A DNA stretch of 23,356 nucleotides from Karstenula rhodostoma CBS 690.94 (GCA_010093485.1 MU001504.1:1-23356); one strand, 5' to 3'; counted from the first letter of the stretch, positions 10,633-23,171 are shown. A program made the numbers and translations. Notes: generated by a model from the letters alone, not told the origin.

Positions 10633-13150
10633 TGCCTATAATAATAAGTATTTTTTTATTATAAATATTATAATTTATCTCTACTAGTTTTATTTTATAT
10701 AAATAAAAACTAAAAGATTTCTAGATTCTATTATCTTATATTTATAAAATAACTCCTATAATAATATTATTACTAGTATTAATCTCTATCTATATTTTAT
10801 AATAGGGGGAGTACTATATAATAAAATTATTTAAGTAGAAAAGATCCTTTATAGCTTAAAAAGTAATATATTTCTTATTTTTAAACTTATACTAGGTACC
10901 TTTTTTAGTTAGCTTAGTAAGGGGCCGAATAATATATTTATAGTTTTTAAGGTAGGTCTAATAGTAGTTATAGAATTCTAAAAAGAATTAGAGGGTATAG
11001 AGATTAGTAAATTCTTTCTAGTCCTATATTATAGTTTTTTTTTTAGGGTTCTTATAGATCCTATTAGTAGTAATAATAAAGTCTAGAAATTTAACTTCTT
11101 AAATAGTAAATTTACTTTTCTTAATATTATAATAGAGGTAGTACTCTTTTAGCTATTTAATAACTTTAGATATATAAGCCTTATACTCTAGAAGGTCTTT
11201 AGAGTAGATAAGAATATTATTAATATAAACTATATAAATTAAGTTAATTATATTAACTAGAATTATATTAATAAAGTACTAGAATAATACTAGTTTATTA
11301 GTTATACTAAAAGAAAGAATATTATATTTAAAGTTACTATATTAAGTTTAAAATATAAAAAGGTTAGAGATATATTTAGTAAGTTATATATAGTAAAAAA
11401 CTTATTATAGGTCTAGTTTAATAAATATATATACCCTAGATAGGTATATAAAAGTTTTCTCTAATAGTAGTATAAAAGTAATATTTTTTTTAGTAATACT
11501 ATTAAGTCTTTTATAATTAATATAAAAATATTACCTCCTTCTAGACTTCTTTATATATAAGATAGGGGAAATAAAACTAATATTACTAGGGGAAATAAAT
11601 TCTTTCTTTACTATATTCTAAATATATAAATATAGTAATTCTAGTTTATTAAGAGATATAGAATATAATAGAGAGGTCTTTAAAGTATTAATATCCTTAG
11701 TAAGGATAATATTATAGTTAATACCTTTCTATTATAGGGGTAAGGTATTTATTTTTTATTTACTAAAGTAAGATATATCTATTTCTACCTATTTATAGTA
11801 GAAAAGCTTAGTTTTAAGTTCTACTAGTAGCTATTCTTAAGACTTTTCTAGAGAGTTAGTTATAGCTTTTTTCTTATAATACTTAATTTTTATAAGTTTA
11901 AGTAACTTATATTAACTAATAGAGCTAATCTCTATATCTTATATACTAACTATAAATACTATAGTAAAGATAGTTAAAATATTAATACTAGTCTTAAGGA
12001 GTTATTCCCTTATTAGTATTTAATATTTAGGGGGTTCCTTTAGAGATAGTAGCCCTAGATTAGATAGTATTTTATTTATTTTATATAAATCTTCCTTATA
12101 TTAAAGCTACTCTATAGGGTAAAAGATAGTAATAATTTAGTTTTTTAAATAGTTTTTTAATTTAATCCTTAGCTCTTATAAGAGTTTCTTAGTAGCTTAT
12201 TTACTAAAATCTCTAGTAGGATTAAGCTTAGTAGAGATAGTTAATTTCCTTAATAATAATTTATTATTATATAGTAACTTATTACTACGTCTATATACTA
12301 AGGTATTATCCTTAATATTAGGTTTAACTAATTACTAACTTTTATTTCTAGACTCTAGTAGTTTAGCTTTATTACTATTCTTATTTAAAGATATATAGTA
12401 TATTATAATAAAGTCCTTATCTAGAATAGGCTCTATTAAAGGTAGTTAATAATTACTATAGTTCTAGAAGGTAGCCTATACTAGAGAAATAGATAATATT
12501 ATAGGTTCTATAGAAATTTTAAACTTCTTTATAGGGGAGTATTCCCTATAAAGTAATTATACTTATTAAAATTAAATATCCTCCTTCTTAAAATTAGTAT
12601 TCTATTAGTTAGTATTAAACTAGTATTCTTTATTAACTAGTAGGAATAGATAGTATAATACTATAAGTAGAGTAATAATTTATAATAGTATATTATCTAA
12701 CTATATTAAATACTAGTTATAATAATTAATTAATATTTTAGTATCTTTAAAGAATTTTTATTCTATAATAAAATTATAGTCTTCTATTTTATATAGAATA
12801 AACTATATAATTATAGGGTATCTATTAATATTAAGTACTACTTAAAAGTAGTAATTAACTAAGGTAGCCTTCTTACTAGCGAAACTCTTAAAAGGGATTA
12901 GATATTTAAACTATATTAACTTAATACTAAGTTAGTACCTTAGTACTTTTTCTAGCTATAAGGTAATAAAATTATATATAAATATACTAGAATTAATAAG
13001 ACTATATATATAAATCTTATATCTATTATTTTAGAATATTATAGGAAGTATAAAAGGTATTTCCCTAAATAAGTTAGAAATTTAAATATTTTTAGGGTTA
13101 GTATAATATTTCTTAGGGTAGAATACTAGCTTTTATAGGTTAATTAGTTC
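10633..13150 (-). pseudogene. pol: Gypsy pol: protease, reverse transcriptase, partial RNase H
   Basis: The minus-strand frame has codon low coordinates 3k+2. The protease active site is near 13000 and reads SLINSSIFI, which reverses to the retropepsin LIDSGA-type motif. An RT N-terminal block around 11520-11620 reads FISPSNISFISPILYIKKS, the usual Gypsy pattern before the first catalytic Asp. The RT catalytic box at 11195-11230 reads VYINNILIYSKD, that is YIDDILIYSKD with GATGA- turned to AATAA-type codons. RNase H starts near 10790 with EINTSNNIIIGVIL (former TDAS-type motif) and runs to KLVEINYNIYNKKILIII, then breaks off at 10633. Gag is in the other phase, so pol would be reached by a -1 shift. 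Integrase is missing. Confident as Gypsy; the clade is not determined. Confidence 0.9.
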
Positions 13151-15240
13151 TATACCTACTATTCCTATTAGGGGTACTAGTCTAGAGTTAACTAGTACCT
13201 CTAATTTTCTAACTTAAAGTCTAACTTAGAGTTTTTATTAGAGGTATATTTATTACTAGATTTTAGAAAAAAGTAAATTTTATTCTCTTCTTAAACTTTT
13301 ATAATAGCGGTAATAGTATATCTATTATAGGGTTTAATAGAATAATTATAGTAGATATAGTCTTTAAAAAGATAGTTATAATATATCTAATTTTTATAAT
13401 ACTACTCTCTAGAGTATCTATATTTAGGGTTAGTAGATTAGTACTTTAGAGTTAATTTTACTATAGTATCTTTAGGTAGTCCTATAGTATAATAAGGGGC
13501 TAAAGTAATTATTTATAATAAAAACTCCTTATAATAGTATAAAATAGAGAGAGTAAATTAATTATAATTAGCCTAATAGTTATACTTATAGGCTTTATAT
13601 AGTTTATAGATAATAGTATAAAATTTATTATAGTTTATAGTAGGGTTAATAGTATTCTAAATAAGCTAGTTAGTAAGCTTTATATAGAGCTTTTTATAGA
13701 GTATTTCTTTAGAATTATTAGAATAAAATCTAGTCTAGTTTATAAATATATTATACTATATAATAAATAAGTTTATATTTTCTCTAGATAGAAGTATTAT
13801 TTTCTAGAGGTTAGTATAGGTATTAATATTCTAGTTTAGTAGTATAAATATAGTTTAGAGATAGTTATATAGATCTATAAGAGATATAATTAATTACTAC
13901 TATTTTTAGGTATTAAAAATTTTAAAGGTATAGTCTTCTAATTATATATTAATATAATTAGTAATAGTTATAGTATATTTTTTAGAAGTATTTTATTAAA
14001 AGTAGTTTATATTAGACTTAATCTTAACCTCTAGTAAATAGAACTATAACTTAAACTAAGTCTTATTACTATTAAACTTATTAGAGTCTAGAACCTTAGA
14101 GAATAGATATTTACTCTAGTAAGTTTAGTATTTTATATAGTAAAAGTTTAGTACTTTATAGAAAAGTTTACTAGGGGTATTTATTTTTAAAATATATTAA
14201 TCTATAGTAAAATAGCCTATATCTTACTAACTATCTATTTTTAAAGTAACTAATTTAGTATTATATTTAATAGTAGATACTAGCTTAGTAGGGGAAGTAC
14301 TAAACTAGTAGGGTAATTTAAAACTATTATTACTATCTAAGTTACTAATTACTATTTATATTAATTAATTCTTAGCCTTAGTAGTCTTTTTTAGTTCTAT
14401 AATCTTAATTTATAAATAACTATTTTTCTTTTAAGTCTATATCTAAGAATCTATTATAATATTAATTTTATTATTTAAATTAATATTTTACTAGACTAGC
14501 TTTTATTACTAGTTTTATACTTTATATATATATTAGAATAAAATTATAAGCTATAGCTTTATAGTAAATAGGGCTATATTAGTTTTAATATAGCCTATAT
14601 ATATATTAGAAATAGTAGTAAACTCTAGACTTTAGTAGTTTAAAGTCTCTAGGTACTTTCTATTTAAAGTAATTAGGTCTAGAATAATTATATTAATATT
14701 AGTAAAGGCTATATATAGTTTAAATACTTTTTCTAGTTTTTATAACCTAGTTATTTATAGACTAGCCTTAAAGTTATCTTTTTCCTCCTTATAATTTCTA
14801 GTTCTAGAATTCTAATAGAGACCTAATTCCTTCTTAATCTTATTAATATTAGCTAGATATTCTTTAGTACCTTTAGATAGCTAGATATTTAGTTCTAGTA
14901 GGAAAAATTTAATTTAAAAGAGTAGGTCTTTTAGCTTATAGAAAAGTTATATACTAGAGGTTTTAGCTACTAGTACCTATTTTTATATTAGAATAGGTAA
15001 GTAATTTTAGAGTAATATATATAGTATTTTACCTATAGTTATACTATAATAGAGATTATTTATCTTTAAAATATTATTAAGATTTTTTTTACTAAAATTA
15101 AAAGCTATTATTACTTTAATAGTGTAGCTTATAGAGTAAGTCCTAATATAGCTCTAAAGAAAAGGTATTAAATTTCTATTAATAAACTATCTAAATACTA
15201 AAGGTTTTATCTTTATATACTTAATTATAGGTAGTAGTAT
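13090..15240 (-). pseudogene. gag: Gypsy gag with CCHC zinc knuckle
   Basis: The minus-strand frame has codon low coordinates 3k+1 and is in phase for about 700 codons with TAA/TAG-type interruptions only. The N-terminal ~250 residues contain charged segments such as LSKGTKEYLANINKIKKELG. A Gln/Lys-rich probable coiled coil follows at about 14500-14400 (QKKNSYLQIKIIELKK). The capsid-like part is at about 14130-13700 (VLDSNKFNSNKTQFKLQFYL). A zinc knuckle at 13336-13383 reads YYNYLFKDYIYYNY, where the Tyr at positions 1, 4, 9 and 14 fit C-x2-C-x4-H-x4-C after reversal. The end overlaps the beginning of pol in another phase between about 13260 and 13020. Longer than a typical Gypsy gag; the first ~200 residues may be a separate upstream frame. 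The start is not determined. Confidence 0.78.
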
Positions 15241-15542
15241 AGTAAGTATAGAGCTATTTAGAGGTAAAGTAAATAAAAAGAGAAAGCTATTTAAAATAGA
15301 GATATTATATAAATTAATATTTACTATAAGGGTAAAAGGTAAGTTTAGATAGGTAAAATATAAGTAATAAGTAAGTAGTTAGTTATATTTTAAACCTATT
15401 TACTAAGGATATATATATTATTTTTAGTATACCTATAATAAGTATATATTTCTATTTAAAAGGAATTTAATCTTTATAATAGTTAATTCTACTAAAAGTA
15501 CCTAATATTAGTAGATCTTTAAAAGAGTTTAAAAAATTTAAA
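15241..15542. other. spacer upstream of gag, nothing recognised
   Basis: AT-rich, with no supported gene. It could be the 5' leader of the Gypsy element, but no primer-binding site or LTR end can be shown. Confidence 0.35.
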
Positions 15543-15726
15543 AGGATATTCTAGCGCCTTAATAGCTAGCCTTTAATAAGAATTTTAGAGGATATTCTAG
15601 TACTTTAATAGCTAGCCTTTAATAAGGACTTTAGAGGATATTCTAGTATCTTAATAGCTAGCCTTTAATAAGGACTTTAGAGGATATTCTAGCGCCTTAA
15701 TAGCTAATCTAAAGAAAAATTTTAGA
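15543..15726. repeat. 46-bp tandem repeat, 4 units
   Basis: Units begin at 15543, 15589, 15635 and 15681, exactly 46 bp apart, each starting AGGATATTCTAG and containing CCTTTAATAAG (diverged in the fourth). Differences between units are few: CGCC versus TACT or TATC at one point. The array is upstream of the Gypsy gag and ahead of copy 2. Either it belongs to the retrotransposon leader or it is an independent minisatellite. Confidence 0.92.
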
Positions 15727-16060
15727 ATTTTAATAAACCTTTCTATATCTAAAAAGCTAAAGGTAGATATTATAGTTACTAATCTCTAGCTAAAAAAAGA
15801 GGTTTTAAGTTTAATATAAAACTAGGATATAGCTAAATAGAATAAATACTCTTAGAATTAAATAAATAGAAGAAACTATATAAATTAAGACTAAACTTAA
15901 AATATTAAAATAGAGAGGGTCCTAGAGAGGGACTTTCTATATACTAGGTATTTAAGATCTACTAACTAATCTATATATAGGCTACTAGATAAGGTCTAAG
16001 CTTAAAGGTAAGTAAATATTCTATAAGGGGATTTAATCTTAGGTTAAACTAATCCTTATA
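15727..16060. other. spacer before copy 2, nothing recognised
   Basis: No gene, LTR end or inverted repeat can be supported. Similarity to copy 1 begins sharply at 16061 (GTAATAAGGCTATT, matching 6427); the sequence before this point does not match the region upstream of 6427. Confidence 0.4.
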
Positions 16061-18301
16061 GTAATAAGGCTATTATAAAGGAATATATTCTAAATATTAA
16101 TTATATAACTATTTTTAAGTTATAAACTTAATACCTTAGTATTATAGTTAAACTAGCCACTTATAAAGTATATAAAATTTAAGAGTATACTAAAGAATTT
16201 TTAAATAAGGTTATAGTATTACTATATCTAGATATAGTTTTTAATACTAGTAAATAAATAACTTTTAGAGTCCTTTATATTAAATAACTATAAAAGCTAT
16301 TAAATAATAAAACTAATATTATATTTAAGTTATAGGTTATCTATATTAAAAATATTAAAACTAGGGATTATATTTTTTAGATTTTCTCTTAGTATATTTT
16401 ATAGGATAGAGGGTAGCCCTACCTATATCTATATAAATACTAGCTAATAAAAAAAAATAAATACCTTTTTAAATAAATTATTTATTATAGAAGAGAATAA
16501 AGTAAGATTTATTTTAATTTTATAAATAATTATACTATCTTTATTCTAGTAAATAAAAGTATTTAAGTTTTCTCTATACTAAAAAGTACTAAAGAAGTAT
16601 ATTATATTAATAAACTAATTTATAAAGATAGAGTACTCTATAGTAAAATAGTTATATATTTATATTTTAAATATATTATATAGCTTTCTATTCTAATTCT
16701 CTATCTTATAGTTATTTAGTTTAATAATAAAAAAGCTAGCCTTTTTTTAGAAAACTAGTAAATTAGAATTAGAATAATCTAGAATTTCTATAGGTACTAT
16801 ATAGAAAAGTATATTTTAGAGATATTATAAACTAGTAAATTTATATATCTTTTTAAGGGCTAATATATTAGTAGTAAAGTTATAAACCTTTTAAAATCTA
16901 TTATTTTAGAGAGAGAGACTAAAGAAGGCCACTAGAATAATAAAAATAAGTTTAAATTAAGTAAATTAACTAGTTTATTCTAGTAAGAAGAGTTAGAAAA
17001 TATAATAATATTCTTTAAATAGATTTAAATATATATAATTATAGTATTCTTTAATAGTAGGGGGAACTTCTATTATATCTAGATAGGTTATAATTTACTT
17101 TTAAACTAGTTACTAATATTTTTATAGATAAAGAATCTTAGATTATATAGCCCTAGAAAATAAAATATAAAAAAAAAAAGAGGAAAATCTTCTAAAAAGG
17201 CTTAGTATAGTAAAGAGTAAAGTTTTAGTAAAATTTAATAAGGATTATAGAAATATTATATTTATACTTTTATATTACTTAAATTTATATAAAATAGAAG
17301 GTTTTTATTATTATATTTTACTATATATAAGCTATACTCTTTATAGTAATATATAGATAGAAGAGCTTAGATTTAAATTTAGTTTTAGGTATAATAATAA
17401 ATACTAGGTATACTTACTATATAATAATATTAGTAAAAACTTCTAAAAATCTAATATATACTATTTATAAATTTATAAATATAGAAAATATATTAAGTAT
17501 AAATTATAGCTATTATTCCTATATATACTATATTTATATTAAAGTATATTATAGTTAAAACTTTAGAAAAGAGACTATACTATAATTTAGTTATATAGTA
17601 GAAATAATAGGCTTAGCTAGAGATAATATAGATTAAAAGTAATAAAAATTAAAATATAAATTAATTAGAAATATAGAAATACTATATAGTTTAGATAGGA
17701 TTCCTATAATACTAGTAAAAGGTATTTTAAATTAATAGATTATACTAAGGTAAATAAATAGGGGTAAGATAGAAAAAAAGAACTATTAGCTTATAACTAT
17801 TTTAATATAATTAGAATACTAGAGATAATATTTAGTTATACTATTATAGAAATAGTTATAAATTATATAACTATTATATAAATAGGTAAATATATTATAC
17901 TTTATAATAGTTTTAGTAATAATTAAGCTATATATATTATAATAATAACTATTACTATATACTAGTAAACTAGAATAGAATACCTTAGCCTTAGTAGAGA
18001 TAATAAAATTTTTATAATTTTATAAAAGAGAATAGTTATTAAATAGATTATTAATTAACTTTTAGATTTTATATTATTATTTAGGTATAGTAGTATTATA
18101 GTACTCTCTACTAAAATAAGAGAATACTTTACTAGAAAGAAAAGTATAGTAATATAATATATAGAATATAAAGTTATAAGCTTTATTAAAATAAATAAAT
18201 ATTACTTAGACTATAGTAAATAGAGGAGGTAGTCTTAATTTTAGCCCTAATCTAGATTAAAATTAGTAGGCTACTAAAGTAGAGGAAATATATAGTACTA
18301 T
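16061..18301 (-). pseudogene. TLH-like helicase, 5' fragment, copy 2
   Basis: Colinear with 6427-8666 of copy 1 at an offset of 9634-9635 bp, so there is at most one net inserted base over 2.2 kb. Differences seen are transitions, with copy 2 carrying more A/T (for example CGAGTT in copy 1 is TAAGTT here). The fragment covers the N-terminal region up to the family-specific block and stops before the RecQ core, so it never encoded the helicase motifs in this position. It breaks off abruptly at 16061. Confidence 0.85.
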
Positions 18302-18404
18302 TTAATTTTAGCTATAGTCTAGACTAAAATTAGATAGTTACTAAACTAGACTAGAAAAATATTATATATTAGTATATAATAAGGGTAATATAATTACTAG
18401 TATT

Positions 18405-19921
18405 AAATAATAAATATATTAGTAATAATAGTATATATATTATTAGGTATTCGCGAAGAAAAGAAACTAATTAAAAGTAATTTACTAGATATACTATAGT
18501 ATATATATAAAGCTATATATTCTAGAGACTCTATATATAGGGAAATATATAATAAAAATAATTTTACTAGTAATATTTTTATAATACTTATACTAGAGAA
18601 TATAGTATAATAAATATATTAATATATTTTAAAAAAAAATATTATTTAGTTTATTATATAAGAGTATAAGAGTTAAATAATAAAAAATAAAAAAACTAAT
18701 ATTAGAAAAATATATAAAAATACTAGTAGGGTTAGTACTAAAAAGAGGTATACTAAAAAATAAAATAATAAAGAGGAAAACTAAAATATAAAAAAAAGAA
18801 AAAAGGAGTAACTAAAAAAAGTTAGTATAAAAGAGGTAAATAAGAAACTAAAATAGAAATTAAAAAAAAAAATAGTATAAGAGGTAGTAAATATATAAAA
18901 TTTATTTACTATAATAGCTAAAAATATTATAATAAATAAAGAGAAGTAAAAATATAAAAAGTTTATTTAGGATTTATTAGAAGTAGATATAGATATAATA
19001 GATAATATAATTAATAGGGCTATAGTAGTTAAAATAGTAAACTATTTATAAGATTAGAAAATAGTACTATAGATATAGAGAGTATAGTATAAAAAAAAAA
19101 AAAGATTTTTTACTAATATAAGAAATAGAGTAAGTAAACTTATAATAAAAAAAGATATATTATTTAAAGGAAATAGAGAAAGTAATATAAATTAAAAATA
19201 AAACTAGCTAGTATTATTATAGTATTTAAAAGGTATATATATAAAGTCTAATCTTATAGAAGGGAATATAATAAGATTTATATTACTATATATAATAGTA
19301 AAATAGGGTTAGACTATTAGAATTATTAGGGAAATAAGATAGTAATAAATATAAGTAGTAATTTAAATAGAATTTAAAGTAATAGAAATAATAGTATAGA
19401 AGTAAAAAGTATTATCTAGTAAATAAAAAAAAGGCTATATAACTATAATAAAGGAATATTTATTTAAAGTTTTATATTATATAATAGAAGGGGAAGAAGC
19501 TATAAAGTATATAGACTTATTTATATAAAAAAAGTTTAGAAAATAATTAGAAATAAAAAAAAAATAGTATATATTAAAAATAAAGTTTAGAATTAGAATA
19601 TTTATAATTTTATTTTAGAATACTATCTTAAATATATATATTAAAAAAGGTATAACTATAATATAATTTAGCTTCTAAATAGATATAGTTATAAAGTATA
19701 ATAAGAAAATATTTAAAAATTTTATAGTAATTAAAAATATATATATTACCTATATAATAGATAGACTATTTCCTAAAAAATTATTACTAGAGAAATTATT
19801 AAATAGTAACTTAATAAGATATAACTTAATAAGAGGTCTATAACTAATATATTATACTATTAAAGAGAAAAGTTTTAGTAATATTAGTATATAGGAGAAT
19901 ATACCTTATAATAGAGATTAA
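18405..19921 (+). pseudogene. divergent charged-protein ORF, copy 2
   Basis: Full-length counterpart of 8770-10286 with constant offset (9635 bp), so it has the same length and no net indel. It is more heavily RIP-mutated: many GAG, GGA and AGG codons of copy 1 are AAA, AAA or AAG here. It keeps TTCGCGAA at 18450-18457 where copy 1 has TTTATAAA, showing that the two copies were mutated independently. The unknown product and head-to-head layout with the helicase fragment are as in copy 1. Confidence 0.5.
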
Positions 19922-20012
19922 TAAAAAAGTTTAGATATATATAAAAGATTATACTAAAGGGAACTATAGAAAAGTTAAACTTTTATAACTACCTTTATTA
20001 TAGTTTCTAGAT

Positions 20013-20266
20013 ACTAGATATTAGTTAATAGAATAATTAGTATTAGTTAATAGAATATTAAATATTAGTTAATAGGATAATTAGTATTAGTTAATAGAAT
20101 ATTAAATATTAGTTAATAGAATAATTAGTATTAGTTAATAGAATAATTAGTATTAATTAATAGGATATTAAATATTAGTTAATAGGATAATTAATATTAG
20201 TTAATAAATAAAATAATTAGTATTAGTTAATAGAATACTAGATATTAGTTAATAGAATATTAGATA
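20013..20266 (+). repeat. 22-bp minisatellite, copy 2
   Basis: About a dozen units of 22 bp, each starting ATTAGTTAATAG and ending in AATTAGT or TTAAAT, partly in alternation; one unit carries extra bases (TTAATAAATAAAATAATT near 20205). The array follows the ORF 3' flank and precedes the AT palindrome, as in copy 1. The repeat is satellite-like; it is not a telomere repeat. Confidence 0.92.
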
Positions 20267-20302
20267 TTACTATTTTATATATATACTACTTTTTATAGAA
20301 TA

Positions 20303-20314
20303 TATAATATATAG
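20303..20314. repeat. putative target-site duplication, left
   Basis: TATAATATATAG here is repeated exactly at 21636-21647. It lies inside the AT palindrome that ends the module. Copy 1 has one uninterrupted palindrome in the equivalent place. Confidence 0.6.
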
Positions 20315-20324
20315 ACTAGTATTA

Positions 20325-21297
20325 ATTAGTTATCTTTTTATTTATTTATTTAGAATTCTTATTTAGTTAAGTTAAGTTTATTTAATTACTATCTTTCTCT
20401 AGAACTAGTTAAGGTCTATTAAAAGCTAATAATTATAACTAAATACTAGTTAACTATATTATAATTTTTATTACCTTATTTTATTATTAATATAATACTA
20501 AGCTCCTATACTTTATATTTTATAATTAAATACTATATACCCCTATTACTATTATTAAATACTAACCCTATATAACTACTATTTCTATTTTTTATTTTTT
20601 ATTTTTTATTCTTTATATATTATTCTATAGACTCTATACTTAGAACTTAGAATAGAACTTAGAACTTTTTTACTAATACTATTACCTTTATTTCTATTTT
20701 TACCTCTATCCTTATTTATATATTTACTATATTATATAAAATCTTTTATATTTAATAAATACTTATTTTATCTATTATCTCTACTATAAACTTTTTATTC
20801 TCTTTAGTTATTTTTTTAATTACCTTTTTATTATAATAGACTTTAATTTCTTATAATTCTTACTATATATATACTAGCTACTATTTATTTTTTACCTCTA
20901 TTTTATAAGTATTAATTACCCCCTAGTCTAGTTAAGATATTTTAAATATTTTACTAATTTCTATATATACCTCTTTATTAATCTTTACCTTAGTAATAAC
21001 CTATTTTAGTTTATTACTATTACCCTAGTATATTATAATAGTAGAATATACTTTATAGAAGTATTACTTAGTATTATAGGTTACTTTTATACCTCTTAGA
21101 ATTATAGAAAATAGGTAGATTATTAACCTATTATTATTATTATTATTATTACTACTACTACTAGATAAGGTAATTCTAGTATATAGGTATTATACTAGTA
21201 AACCTATATTATATAAGTATTATATTATTAAAGAGGATTTATAGTTTACTAATAATAGCTATTTTAATTATATTTTTATATATTATTAATAACTAAT
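20325..21297 (-). pseudogene. ORF with Ser/Asn run inside the insertion
   Basis: A minus-strand frame (codon low coordinates 3k+1) of about 320 codons, interrupted only by TAA/TAG. Near its N-terminus it has a run of about four or five Ser then seven Asn (21131-21163), followed by a Lys/Glu/Ile-rich body with segments such as TKVKINKEVYIEISKIFK and NKKVIKKITKENKKF. I recognise no family. The opposite strand is also fairly open but gives an unlikely Leu/Ile/Phe-only sequence. It may be the coding part of the inserted element. The ends are uncertain. Confidence 0.42.
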
Positions 21298-21635
21298 AAA
21301 GTATAGAATAGAAAAAAGTAATATAGATAGTAGTATCTATCTATATATATTTTTCTTCTAGTTTTAATAAAAACTATTCTTTTTATCTATTAATAATTCT
21401 CTATTATTAGAATTTTTAAATATTAATAGATATATACTAGTTTTATTTTAGATTAGTCTCGTGCTAGTTTTATTTTAACTAGCTTAGTACTATACCCTTT
21501 TTAGTTAGTCTATATATAAATACTAGACGCGCCTTAGTTACTTTTTTAGTTCCCCTTTATTTATATATTAGTAAAGTATAATACGTTTTTTTATCTCTCT
21601 ACTTTATTAAGTTACTCTATCTTATAGTAAATCTC
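21298..21635. promoter_or_regulatory. AT-rich flank of the inserted ORF with residual CG sites
   Basis: No gene. It includes TATATATAAATAC followed by TAGACGCGCC at about 21510-21535 and CTCGTGCTAG near 21460, among the few CG/TG-containing stretches on this side of the window. It lies 5' of the minus-strand frame, but the TATA-like run reads better on the plus strand, so a promoter role is weak. Confidence 0.25.
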
Positions 21636-21674
21636 TATAATATATAGTATATATTCTATAATCTAATATACTTA
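21636..21674. repeat. end of copy 2 tail (right target duplication and TTAG end)
   Basis: Resumes the palindrome and ends in AATATACTTAG, matching 10585-10602 of copy 1 (AATATATTTAG). Copy 3 starts directly after it, so this is the natural right edge of the repeated module. Confidence 0.65.
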
Positions 21675-23084
21675 GTTATATATTCTAAGGGCCCTATATA
21701 TAGAAAAGTATATAATAAAAATAGTTTTACTAATAATATTTTTATAGTATCTATACTAGAGGATATAGTATAATAAATATATTAATATATTTTAAAAAAA
21801 AATATTATCTAGTTTATTATATAAGAGTATAAGAATTAAATAGTAGAGAATAAAAAAACTAATATTAAGAAAGTATATAAAAGTACTAGTAGAATTAATA
21901 CTAAAAAGAGGTATACTAAAAGATAAAATAATAAAAAGAAGAACTAAAATATAAAAAAGAAAAGAAAAGAGTAATTAAAAAAAACTAGTATAAAAGAAAT
22001 AAATAAGAAACTAAAATAAAAATTAAAAAAAATAATAATATAAAAAGTAGTAAATATATAAAACTTATCTACTATAATAATTAAAAATATTATAATAAAT
22101 AAAGAAAAGTAGAAATATAGAAAGTTTATTTAGAATTTACTAGAAGTAAGTATAGATATAATAGGTAATATAATTAGTAAAACTATAGTAATTAAAATAG
22201 TAAACTATTTATAAAATTAAAAAATAGTATTATAGATATAAAGAATATAATATAAAGAGGAAAAGAAATTCTTTACTAATATAGAAAATAGAGTAAGTAA
22301 ACTTATAGTAAAGAAAGGTATATTATTTAAAAAAAATAGAAAAAGTAATATAAATTAAAGATAAAACTAACTAGTATTATTATAGTATTTAAAAGGTATA
22401 TATATAGAGTCTAGTTTTATAAAAGGAAATATAATAAAATTTATATTACTATATATAATAGTAAAGTAGGGCTAGACTATTAGAATTATTAGAGAGATAA
22501 GATAGTAATAGATATAGATAGTAATTTAAATAGAATTTAAAATAGTAGAAATAATAGTATAGGAGTAAAAAATATTATCTAGTAAATAAAAAAGAAACTA
22601 TATAACTATAGTAAAGGAATACTTATTTAGAGTTTTATATTATATAGTAGTAGGAGAAAAAGCTATAAAATATATAAACCTATTTATATAAAAAGAGTTT
22701 AAAAAATAGCTAGAGGTAAAAAAGAGGTAATATATACTAAGGGTAAAATTTAAAATTAAAATATTTATAATCTTACCTTAGAATACTATTTTAAATATAT
22801 ATATTAAAAGAGATATAACTATAATATAGTTTAGCTTCTAAATAAATATAATTATAAAATATAATAAAAAGATATTTAAGAATTCTATAATAATTAAGAA
22901 TATATATATTACCTATATAATAGATAAACTACCTTCTAAAAAATTATTACTAAAGAAATTATTAAATAGTAACTTAGTAAAATATAACTTAGTAAAAGGT
23001 CTATAGCTAGTATATTATACTATTAAAAAGAAAAGTTTTAGTAATATTAGTATATAAGAGGATATACCTTATAATAGGGGTTAA
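21674..23084 (+). pseudogene. divergent charged-protein ORF, copy 3 (5'-truncated)
   Basis: Matches copy 1 from about 8876 at a constant offset of 12798 bp to the TAA at 23082, so there is no net indel over 1.4 kb. The first ~36 codons and the whole helicase side are missing. Mutation load is between those of copies 1 and 2. Retention of the same frame and length in a copy without the helicase supports this plus-strand ORF as a unit. Confidence 0.5.
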
Positions 23085-23171
23085 TAGAAAAGTTTAAATA
23101 TATATAAAGAATTATACTAAAGGGGGCTATAGAAAAATTAAACTTTTATAATTACCCCTATTATAATTTCT

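Larger units (their letters stand above)
10633..15240 (-). mobile_element. truncated Ty3/Gypsy retrotransposon, RIP-mutated
   Basis: The element has gag, protease, RT and the first part of RNase H in Ty3/Gypsy order on the minus strand. The downstream end stops inside RNase H at about 10633, so the rest of RNase H, integrase and the downstream LTR are absent. I could not identify an upstream LTR, primer-binding site or target-site duplication. The element lies between copy 1 and copy 2 of the helicase module. Its left end is about 30 bp from the end of copy 1. Confidence 0.85.
20315..21635. mobile_element. ~1.3 kb insertion in the tail of copy 2
   Basis: Copy 1 runs uninterrupted through the palindrome (10559-10602). 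In copy 2 the match stops at about 20314 and resumes at about 21636, with TATAATATATAG on both sides. The 1.32 kb between them has no counterpart in copies 1 or 3. Its ends show no clear terminal inverted repeats, LTR or poly-A, so the class is unknown. It contains a minus-strand frame (20325-21297). The AT-rich nature of the flanks makes the exact duplication length uncertain. Confidence 0.6.

Noticed and set aside
20013..20266. CRISPR-like or telomeric array
   Set aside because: Units are contiguous 22-bp repeats without spacers, and they are not TTAGGG-type.
20330..21290. Plus-strand frame with a long Leu run
   Set aside because: It gives an almost purely hydrophobic Leu/Ile/Phe/Ser sequence; the minus strand reads as a more natural protein with a Ser/Asn run.
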